A stretch of DNA of 64,000 bases from Geoalkalibacter subterraneus. Lineage in GTDB: Bacteria; Desulfobacterota; Desulfuromonadia; Desulfuromonadales; Geoalkalibacteraceae. Shown here piece by piece: positions 58,160 to 64,000 of this stretch; the first letter of the stretch is position 1, and every line of letters begins with the position of its first letter. Under the pieces are notes generated by a model that was not told the origin of the DNA, did no database searches, and was given only the letters and a program-made list of their open reading frames with translations. The stretch is taken from the NCBI RefSeq assembly GCF_000827125.1, contig NZ_CP010311.1:3183001-3247000 (forward strand), given 5' to 3'. A program made the position numbers and the translations under genes.

Positions 58160-58396
58160 AGGCGAGGAACGCGGAAGTCAAAGGCTTTAGAAATCCTCGG
58201 GGGTATTTTGATTTTCCATCTGCGTAAATCCGCCGTTATCTGCGTTCAACAGGATTTTTCGGTTTTTTTGTGATGAACGCAGTAGAGTCATAAATCCGGA
58301 TTTTTGCGACCACATCCCCAAAGACAACGCAAGAAAATGCAAATCAAGCCTTTGACCTTCGCGTTCCGCAACCCTCGTCCCTGGTTCCACGTCCCT
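58160..58396. repeat. Composite MITE-like element, copy B
   Basis: GAGGCGAGGAACGCGGAAG to CCCTCGTCCCTGGTTCC. It shares order and content with copy A, including TTTTGATTTTCCATCTGCGT and ATCTGCGTTCA. It abuts the stop of the epimerase gene. The same GTCCCGCGTCCC motif also precedes the dehydratase stop at 53492-53518. Together with the 58039-58159 spacer it fills the gap 58039-58394. Confidence 0.75.
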
Positions 58397-59354
58397 ATTC
58401 CACAGCCCTCCGCAATCCCTCCTCCACACTCACCGGCGGCGTCCACCCCAACACCTTACGCGCTTTGGAAATATCCACCTGCAGGTTTCCACACAGACGC
58501 TGCGCCATGGCCTCCTTGCCGAAAAGGCGGGCACCGACCTTGAGAACCGACATGGGAACCGGAATCAGGCGCGCTGGTTTGTTCATGGCCTGCCCGACGC
58601 GACGCAGCAGTTCGGTGGTGGAGAGGTCTTCGCCGTCGGCAACGAGGAAGGTCTGGTTGGCGGCGGCGGGGTGGTCGATGCAGGTGATGATGAAGTCAAC
58701 GAGGTTGTCGAGGGCGACCAGGCTGCGCTGGTTGTGGATGGAGCCGAGGGGCAGGGGGATGCCTTTGTTGACCCAACGAACCATGCTTGCAAAATTGCCT
58801 TTGACGCCAGGTCCGTACACCAGAGGGGGGCGGATGATGACAACCTCCAGCCCGGTTTCTTCCGCCACACTGCGCAGGCCTTCTTCCGCTTCATGTTTAG
58901 AGATGCCGTAGGGATCCTGAGGATGGGGTGTATCCTGTTCGGTGAAACAATGGGCCATCCCCTCTCCCAGCGGGAGAGGGTTAGGGTGAGGGAGAGTTTC
59001 TTCGCCGTTGACCTTGACGGTGCTGATAAAGACGAAGCGCTTGACGCCGGCTGAAGCAGCTTGCCGGGCGAAGTTAAGGGTACCATCAACATTGACGCGA
59101 CGGAATTCAGCTAGAGGGTCACTGGCGGTGTCTTCCATGATATGAACACGGGCAGCTAAATGGACAACGGTGTCAACACCGTTCAGCGCCTGCCCCCAAT
59201 CTGTGTCGGGCCCGATATCGCCAACCACAACTGAATTTGCCGTGGATGACGGCTGGCGAACCGCACAGCGCACATCACGCCCTTCTGCCAGCAACCGAGA
59301 GCAAAGTCCACGACCGACAAAGCCTGTAGCACCGGTGATTAAAATAACAGACAT
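58395..59354 (-). CDS. NAD-dependent epimerase/dehydratase (SDR, UDP-sugar type) with in-frame repeat insertion
   Basis: A nucleotide-sugar SDR of about 319 residues: ILITGATGFVGRGLCSRLLA (NAD-binding GxxGxxG), VVHLAARVHIMED, FISTVKVNGEETL, and the active-site Tyr-Lys in DPYGISKHEAEEG. RPPLVYGPGVKGNFASMVRW comes later. Between VNGEE and CFTEQDTPHPQDPYG the protein has an extra PHPNPLPLGEG stretch encoded by a copy of the BIME-like palindrome. ATG at 59354 has GGATGGAG upstream; the frame reaches 59414. Likely works with the PglF-like dehydratase. Confidence 0.9.
   Translation of the reverse strand: MSVILITGATGFVGRGLCSRLLAEGRDVRCAVRQPSSTANSVVVGDIGPDTDWGQALNGVDTVVHLAARVHIMEDTASDPLAEFRRVNVDGTLNFARQAASAGVKRFVFISTVKVNGEETLPHPNPLPLGEGMAHCFTEQDTPHPQDPYGISKHEAEEGLRSVAEETGLEVVIIRPPLVYGPGVKGNFASMVRWVNKGIPLPLGSIHNQRSLVALDNLVDFIITCIDHPAAANQTFLVADGEDLSTTELLRRVGQAMNKPARLIPVPMSVLKVGARLFGKEAMAQRLCGNLQVDISKARKVLGWTPPVSVEEGLRRAVE
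58959..58997. repeat. BIME-like palindromic repeat, copy D, inside the epimerase gene
   Basis: CCCTCTCCCAGCGGGAGAGGG is the palindromic core. The minus-strand reading matches the other copies (CCCTAACCCTCTCCCGCTGG). It lies in frame in the SDR gene, where it adds about 13 residues before the active-site loop. Confidence 0.8.
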
Positions 59355-59548
59355 AACTCCATCCTTATTGCGTTGTGACAGCAGGCAGCAGAGCCTCACG
59401 CCCATTCGCTTCACTCACTCAAGCTGCGAAGGCGCAGAGAAAGCAAAGATTAAGTGGTGCCCTTTAGAATTGCGAGATTTGTTACCGATTGACATCGGAA
59501 AACACTATTTGTAAAATCAACTTATCACTCACACAAGGAAAATACCTA

Positions 59549-60769
59549 ATGGACCTTACACTTTTCTTCCAGGAACAACAAAAGCTCCTCAAACAGGTCA
59601 CTCTTGAGCCTAAGCGCTATCTCTATTCTCTCATTGATTGGAACCAGCGCCTCATCGGTATCATCGGCCAGCGCGGGGTCGGCAAAACAACCCTGATGCT
59701 GCAAGCCCTCAAAGAACAATACGGATCAAGTGATCAGGCCCTCTATATTAGTGTTGATAACCCGTTTTTCAAAACTATTTCGTTGTACGAATTTGCCATC
59801 CACTTCGAGCAGCTAGGCGGGGAAACTCTTTTTATTGATGAGGTTCATAAGTATTCGGAATGGTCCAGTCATTTAAAAGCCATTTATGACGGTACCCAGC
59901 TCAACGTTATTTTTTCCGGCTCATCCATGCTGCAAATTCACGCACAAGAAGCAGATCTTTCACGGCGTGCCATCATCTATCACCTCGCCAACCTCTCGTT
60001 TCGTGAATACCTTTGGCTCTCCGGAAACGGCCAATTTGCGGCAACAACACTGTCAGAACTCCTACATAACCACGTTGCTATTGCCAGCAACATCGCCGAT
60101 CAGATCAAACCCCTCAAACACTTTCAGGACTATCTCGTGTGCGGCTGTTACCCGTTTATTAGCGAAGGGGCAGATACCTATCACATCAAACTGATCAGCA
60201 TCGTCAACCAGATCCTTGAAAGCGACCTCCCTTACGTGACCCAGGTTCCCATAACACAAATAGACAAATTAAAGAAATTGCTCTACCTGCTCTCCGAATC
60301 AGCCCCCTTTGAACCCAATATCAGCAAACTCTCTGCCATGACGGACATTTCCCGAGTAACAATGGGAGACTACCTGCGCTATCTGGAGCATGCATCATTG
60401 CTTATCCGTATTCCCGGCAGCAACAAAGGTACCGGCAGAATCAGAAAGCCCGAAAAAATTTATCTTTACAACACCAACCTAGCCAATGCCATCAACAAAA
60501 CACCCCACACCGGCACCAGCAGGGAAACTTTTTTTGTCAACCAGATCAGAAGCAGCTATTACAACAGCAGAAAACTCGTTGACAATTCCATCGTCCTTGG
60601 CCTGACAGGTGACTTTCTGGTAGACGGGACTTATACCATCGAGGTAGGAGGAAAAAATAAGGGGTTTGAGCAGATAAAAGGTATTGATAACGCTTATCTT
60701 GCCGTTGACAATATGGAGATAGGATTCAAAAACAAAATCCCTCTTTGGCTTTTCGGATTCTTATATTGA
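59549..60769 (+). CDS. AAA ATPase with DUF4143 domain
   Basis: A 406-residue protein of the AAA_14/DUF4143 family, of unknown role. Walker A is GIIGQRGVGKTTLMLQALKE, Walker B is ETLFIDEVHKYSEW, and the sensor is NVIFSGSSML. The DUF4143 part includes LSAMTDISRVTMGDYLRYLE and LLIRIPGSNKGTGRIRKPEK. The frame opens at 59489, but the ATG at 59549 has AAGGAAA upstream. Codon use is more AT-rich than in the flagellar region, suggesting transfer. The 185 bp downstream hold only the next promoter region. Confidence 0.86.
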   Translation: MDLTLFFQEQQKLLKQVTLEPKRYLYSLIDWNQRLIGIIGQRGVGKTTLMLQALKEQYGSSDQALYISVDNPFFKTISLYEFAIHFEQLGGETLFIDEVHKYSEWSSHLKAIYDGTQLNVIFSGSSMLQIHAQEADLSRRAIIYHLANLSFREYLWLSGNGQFAATTLSELLHNHVAIASNIADQIKPLKHFQDYLVCGCYPFISEGADTYHIKLISIVNQILESDLPYVTQVPITQIDKLKKLLYLLSESAPFEPNISKLSAMTDISRVTMGDYLRYLEHASLLIRIPGSNKGTGRIRKPEKIYLYNTNLANAINKTPHTGTSRETFFVNQIRSSYYNSRKLVDNSIVLGLTGDFLVDGTYTIEVGGKNKGFEQIKGIDNAYLAVDNMEIGFKNKIPLWLFGFLY

Positions 60770-60954
60770 TGATGCAGTCCATAGCAATCCTTAAGCAGGT
60801 GCCCTGAAGCACGATCAAACATCTATGCAACGCAATCTTTAAGTGGGTGTCCAATAGATCGCTATAGATCCGCTGGTGCAGATTGAAAATTTCTTTTCTT
60901 CCCCCCTTCAGCCTTGTGTTATTCTGTCTCTGTGGCTCAAATAAGGAGAAAACG

Positions 60955-61239
60955 ATGGACCCACTCATCGAAGCCCACAGGCAAGAGATTCTCCGCCTGG
61001 CCAGAAAGCGAGGCGCAGAGCGTATCCGTGTTTTCGGCTCTATGGCAGCGGATCGCGCGACGGAGACCAGCGACATCGATTTTCTGGTCGAAATGCAAAA
61101 GGGAAAATCAGCTTTCGCACTTGGCGGTCTTCTTAAAGATCTCGAAGATGTCCTGGGCAGACCGGTCGACATGACAACTCCGAACGCCCTGCATCCCGCG
61201 ATCCGCGACAAAATACTTCGAGAAGCTGTCGAGTTATGA
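60955..61239 (+). CDS. mntA: MntA-type minimal nucleotidyltransferase (antitoxin)
   Basis: A 94-residue polymerase-beta-like nucleotidyltransferase. The catalytic motif GSx10DxD is intact (FGS, ten residues, DID), with a later Asp in GRPVDMTT. In MntA/HepT systems this enzyme neutralises the HEPN partner by adding nucleotides to it. ATG with AAGGAG; the frame opens upstream at 60883. Coupled to the next gene by ATGA. Confidence 0.9.
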   Translation: MDPLIEAHRQEILRLARKRGAERIRVFGSMAADRATETSDIDFLVEMQKGKSAFALGGLLKDLEDVLGRPVDMTTPNALHPAIRDKILREAVEL

Positions 61240-61574
61240 CCGACGCGGAACGCGATCAAGTCTACATTACGCACATGCTCGAATGTATAGAGCGCATCGA
61301 GCAGTACGCAACAGACACTGACAAAGAACGATTTCTCAAAGACACCCTGGTTCAGGATGCCACCCTGCGCGTCCTGCAGGTCATGGCTGAATCAAGTCAG
61401 CGGCTATCGGCCGAGGCAAAAGATTCTCATCCAGAGATTGACTGGCGCGGCATTTCCGGTTTCCGCGATATCCTTGTCCATGATTACCTTGGCGGAATCG
61501 ACCTGGATCTGATATGGGCGGTCATCGAGACCGAACTGCCACAACTCAAAAAAACTCTCCTACAAATGCGTTGA
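61236..61574 (+). CDS. hepT: HepT-like HEPN toxin (DUF86)
   Basis: A 112-residue HEPN ribonuclease-type toxin. The HEPN motif R-x4-H is present as RDILVHDYLGG. Other family parts are LRVLQVMAESSQRLSAEAKD and WRGISGFRDILVH. It is the toxin partner of MntA in this two-gene operon. Confidence 0.9.
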   Translation: MTDAERDQVYITHMLECIERIEQYATDTDKERFLKDTLVQDATLRVLQVMAESSQRLSAEAKDSHPEIDWRGISGFRDILVHDYLGGIDLDLIWAVIETELPQLKKTLLQMR

Positions 61575-61599
61575 AAATGATTCCACAACATCGTAAAGA

Positions 61600-62270
61600 A
61601 TCCACGCCCACAGGACGTGGCTTTGTAGTTCGCCCCCCATAGGGGGGCTGGCCCTGCCCCCAAGGGGGCGGGCTGAAGTTGTGCCGCGGTCCTGTCCTCA
61701 ATCTCCCAACTGAAGTTGCTCCATTTGCCGCTCTTGCTTGTCCTGATAGCGGACATACTTGCGTATCATGTCCGCATCCATGCCGACGGTATCAACGCAA
61801 TAGCCCTTGGCCCAAAAGTGGTTGCCCCAATAGGGTTTCTTCCGCAAATGCCGAAACTGCTGAAACAGTTTCATCGACGTCTGCCCTTTTAACCGCCCCA
61901 GAAAGTTCGAGATCGACACCTTGGGCGGGATCATCACAACCAGATGGACATGATCGGGCTGAACATTCAACTCCACGACTTCACAACCGGAATAGCCACA
62001 TATCGCATGAATACCTGATTCAACGGCCTCTTTCACTTTTCCCTGCAAAATCCGAAACCGGTACTTTGGGACCCAAACGATGTGATACTGGCAGTGCCAT
62101 ATCGAGTGTGATAACTTACGAAATCGGCTGCTCACTGTTTTCTCCTTTCTTTTCGATGTTGCGGCACAACTCGAAAGAAAGAATAACAGTGAGCGGCTTT
62201 CAGCCATACCCATTCGGGACCGGCGTAGCCAGTCCACATCACCACACCCACAGGGTGTGGGTTTCTACTT
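61600..62270. mobile_element. IS200/IS605-type insertion sequence (about 0.67 kb)
   Basis: A single tnpA gene is bracketed by similar hairpins in the same orientation: CCACGCCCACAGGACGTGG (61602-61620) and CCACACCCACAGGGTGTGG (62242-62260). The stem bases differ but stay paired (CCACG/CGTGG and CCACA/TGTGG). A TTTGTAGTT or TTTCTACTT tail follows each. Two additional GC hairpins lie at about 61631-61675. No tnpB is present, as in IS200. Exact ends are uncertain. Confidence 0.78.
61698..62135 (-). CDS. tnpA: IS200-family transposase TnpA
   Basis: A 145-residue single-strand transposase. The HUH motif is QPDHVHLVVMIPPKVSISNF, preceded by YHIVWVPKYRFRILQGKVKE. The catalytic Tyr region is YCVDTVGMDADMIRKYVRYQ. 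Frame reaches 62237, but the GTG at 62135 has GGAG upstream and gives the usual N-terminus SSRFRKLSHSIWHCQYHIVW. Looks intact. Confidence 0.93.
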   Translation of the reverse strand: MSSRFRKLSHSIWHCQYHIVWVPKYRFRILQGKVKEAVESGIHAICGYSGCEVVELNVQPDHVHLVVMIPPKVSISNFLGRLKGQTSMKLFQQFRHLRKKPYWGNHFWAKGYCVDTVGMDADMIRKYVRYQDKQERQMEQLQLGD

Positions 62271-62442
62271 CAAACTAAAAGTAACATTATTGGGCACGTT
62301 GTAGAATTCCCTGAATAACACTGGCCAGACAGTGGACCGAAGATTTGGACAACTTGTTTAATGCCTTAAAGGGTGAGCCTCATTCACCCCGTGAAGTAAA
62401 CGAGTAAACAACGTCCCCTGGGTCTTCCCCGGCTTTGTGTTA

Positions 62443-63831
62443 TCATTCCTGTTGTTCCTTGACATGGTAACCACCAGTTTTCGGCGCACCCACAAATTCA
62501 ATCAAACCCGCGTCGCGCAGTTCCTTGATCCAGCGTTCAAGCGTCCTCTGCGCCAGGTTCAAAGAAACGGCAATGTCATTGGCTTTGGCCCCCGGGTTAC
62601 GCCTGATATATTCAAGCACATCTCTTACTCCGCCACTTACTCCGCCACTTACTCCGCCACTTACTCCGCCACTTACTCCGCCACTTACTCCGCCACTTAC
62701 TCCCTCAACCTGCCGAAAGGTAACCAAAACGCCGCCGCCAACCTCCTCAACATTAAAATCCAACTCAGGATATTCCCGCAATTCCTTACGGATACGGATA
62801 AATCCACTTCCGTATTTCTCAATATTATTGGTGAGGTAGAAGGCTTCGGCGATCAGTTTGTTCCGGGTGCGTGACTGGTAGGAGTCGGTTTGCAGATCTT
62901 CAATGGTCAAGCCACCATAGAGCGTACCCGGACTGAAGAGGGTGATTCGATCGTCAAAAATTTTGATTTGGATATCGGAAGAATTACCGTAATCGCGATG
63001 CACTACGGCATTCAGAAGCGCTTCGCGCAGGGCCGGAAGCGGATAGGCGAAACGTTCCTTGCGCTGAAGGCCGCCATCGAAGGAGAACGCCACGCTGATG
63101 TGCGAAACGATGAATTTCATCGCCTGCTCGACCGCCTCGAACAGAGTATCGGTGATCTGGCGGTCGTCAATGATCATGCTCGGCGTCTTAAAGCGACCAA
63201 TGTGGATATGGTGACGCAAAGGATTTTCAGCGAACAGCAGGAGGGCACCCCAGGTCGGCCGATTGTTCACGATAAATTTGAGCTTTTCCAGCGCCAGAAA
63301 CGGAGAGCTATCCAGCATGAAGCGACCGGATTGATTGACCTTTTCGATAAAGGATTCAATCTTGCCAAGGGAAAGTTCATCCAGGCAAGCCTTAGGCGCT
63401 TCGTGGGCATCCCAGGATAGCTGCAACGACTGCATGTACAGGTCGGTAATTTCTGAAAGAGACAGTTGATGATTGGACGAGGCGATGCGTTTGAAATATT
63501 TTCCCCGGGTATTGACCGGCTTGACCGGATACTCACCCACGGTAATCATCACAATCGCTTTCCCCTCAAGGTCAATGGCCTCCAAATCTGGAATCACCAT
63601 AGGGCTGGTCGCCGATTTGATCTGGCCCAGCCAATGGTTGAGCGTTTCCTTGCCCAGGGTTACACCACGCACCGCACCGTTATCCGCAACCCCGACAAAA
63701 ACGCTCCCACCTCGTGAATTGGCGAAGGCAACGACCGTTTCGATGGTTTCGCGATCAAAGGACGCCTTGAATTCAAGGGCTGTAGATTCACCCTTTTTCA
63801 GCAAAGCAGCAATATCTTCAAGCTTTTTCAT
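62443..63831 (-). CDS. AlbA_2 (Schlafen-like) ATP-binding regulator with GVSG repeat tract
   Basis: A 462-residue protein. The N-terminal AlbA_2/Slfn-like domain contains ESTALEFKASF and VVAFANSRGGSVFVGVADNG. The middle ATPase-like region (LREALLNAVVHRDYGNSSDI) is of the RecG-associated type. The C-terminal winged helix contains DIAVSLNLAQRTLERWIKEL. Between them is a Gly/Val/Ser tract of seven GVSG-type units encoded by 12-bp repeats. ATG at 63831; a TTG at 63846 is the frame start. Function unknown; some members act as transcription regulators or defence components. Confidence 0.82.
   Translation of the reverse strand: MKKLEDIAALLKKGESTALEFKASFDRETIETVVAFANSRGGSVFVGVADNGAVRGVTLGKETLNHWLGQIKSATSPMVIPDLEAIDLEGKAIVMITVGEYPVKPVNTRGKYFKRIASSNHQLSLSEITDLYMQSLQLSWDAHEAPKACLDELSLGKIESFIEKVNQSGRFMLDSSPFLALEKLKFIVNNRPTWGALLLFAENPLRHHIHIGRFKTPSMIIDDRQITDTLFEAVEQAMKFIVSHISVAFSFDGGLQRKERFAYPLPALREALLNAVVHRDYGNSSDIQIKIFDDRITLFSPGTLYGGLTIEDLQTDSYQSRTRNKLIAEAFYLTNNIEKYGSGFIRIRKELREYPELDFNVEEVGGGVLVTFRQVEGVSGGVSGGVSGGVSGGVSGGVSGGVRDVLEYIRRNPGAKANDIAVSLNLAQRTLERWIKELRDAGLIEFVGAPKTGGYHVKEQQE
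62624..62707. repeat. 12-bp tandem repeat array within the AlbA_2 gene
   Basis: Six perfect copies of CTTACTCCGCCA plus one degenerate copy (CTTACTCCCTCA) lie in frame. They code for a flexible Gly-Gly-Val-Ser linker between two domains. Copy number changes keep the frame. Confidence 0.93.
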
Positions 63832-63846
63832 CGGGAAGCTCGCCAA

Positions 63847-64000
63847 TCACCAGCCAAAAATCGTTACGAAAAACCAATTTCCATCCGCCCTTCAATCCAA
63901 AATCCAAAATGCCCCGTCCGCTTTCTCTTTTCGCCTTTGCGGCTTTGCGTGACAACGTTTTTCCTGGCTCAGCCCTCATCACCGCACCACAATTTGCTGA
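63847..64000. other. Right-edge region without a recognised gene
   Basis: The last 154 bases contain a dispersed-repeat-like run (CGCCTTTGCGGCTTTGCGTG) and no supported coding start. A gene beyond the edge is possible. Confidence 0.4.

Noticed and set aside
62624-62707. Regular repeats considered as a CRISPR array
   Set aside because: Contiguous 12-mers without spacers, in frame in a coding gene.

Overview
The window comes from a GC-rich, motile Gram-negative bacterium, most likely a Desulfuromonadia-type (Geobacter/Desulfuromonas/Pelobacter relatives) member of the former Deltaproteobacteria. This placement is inference. It rests on the P/L-ring flagellar gene set combined with CheC/CheX-type phosphatases, a sigma-54 response regulator beside the chemotaxis genes, a cysteine-rich chemotaxis kinase, and several dispersed palindromic repeat families.

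Bases 1-30.3 kb (all minus strand) are an almost uninterrupted flagellar locus. Read in transcription order from the right it runs TPR protein - flgB - flgC - fliE - fliF - fliG - fliH - fliI - [repeats] - fliJ - motE - fliK - flgD - Flg_new-type protein - flgE - terminator - [repeats] - motA - motB - fliL - fliM - fliN - fliO - fliP - fliQ - fliR - flhB - flhA - flhF - flhG - fliA - small membrane protein - flgF - flgG - terminator - [repeats] - flgA - flgH - [repeats] - flgI (cut by the left edge). These encode the rod, the hook and hook-length control, MS-, C-, P- and L-rings, the export gate and ATPase, the stator, the number/placement GTPases and sigma-28. Two sigma-54-type (-24/-12) promoter matches lie where operons should begin: before motA (a full consensus match) and before the TPR-flgB operon. 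A sigma-54 response regulator at 41.1-42.6 kb is the obvious candidate activator. Filament and cap genes are not in the window.

Bases 30.7-41.1 kb (plus strand) are a chemotaxis/motor-control operon: cheA, cheR, cheB, cheD, an HDOD gene, a stand-alone receiver, cheY, and four genes carrying five CheC/CheX-type phosphatase active sites. The last of these is a tandem double-domain protein ending in a degenerate receiver. CheA is unusual because a cysteine-rich two-CW insert splits its first HPt domain.

Bases 41-64 kb are accessory and mosaic. They hold a FetAB-like ABC exporter, a small lipoprotein, a RelBE module with a TTG-started overlapping toxin, an M24 peptidase, a zinc-ribbon protein, a REP-associated transposase with a DnaA-like C-terminal helix-turn-helix and cognate repeats, and a three-gene VgrG-like / alpha-beta hydrolase / WD40-like lipoprotein operon. 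A surface-polysaccharide set follows (FlaA1/PglF-like dehydratase, YdcF protein, PglC-like sugar transferase, SDR epimerase), then a ParE-type TA module, a DUF4143 ATPase, a MntA/HepT module, an IS200-like element and an AlbA_2 ATPase with an in-frame 12-bp repeat array.

Repeats are a major theme. A BIME-like G/C palindrome occurs at four places, once in-frame inside the epimerase gene. A composite GGGACGCG-ended element sits directly at the 3' ends of four genes of the polysaccharide island. Structured tandem hairpins separate flgH from flgI. Start codons were re-assigned in several genes from ribosome-binding sites and translational coupling; each entry gives the reason.
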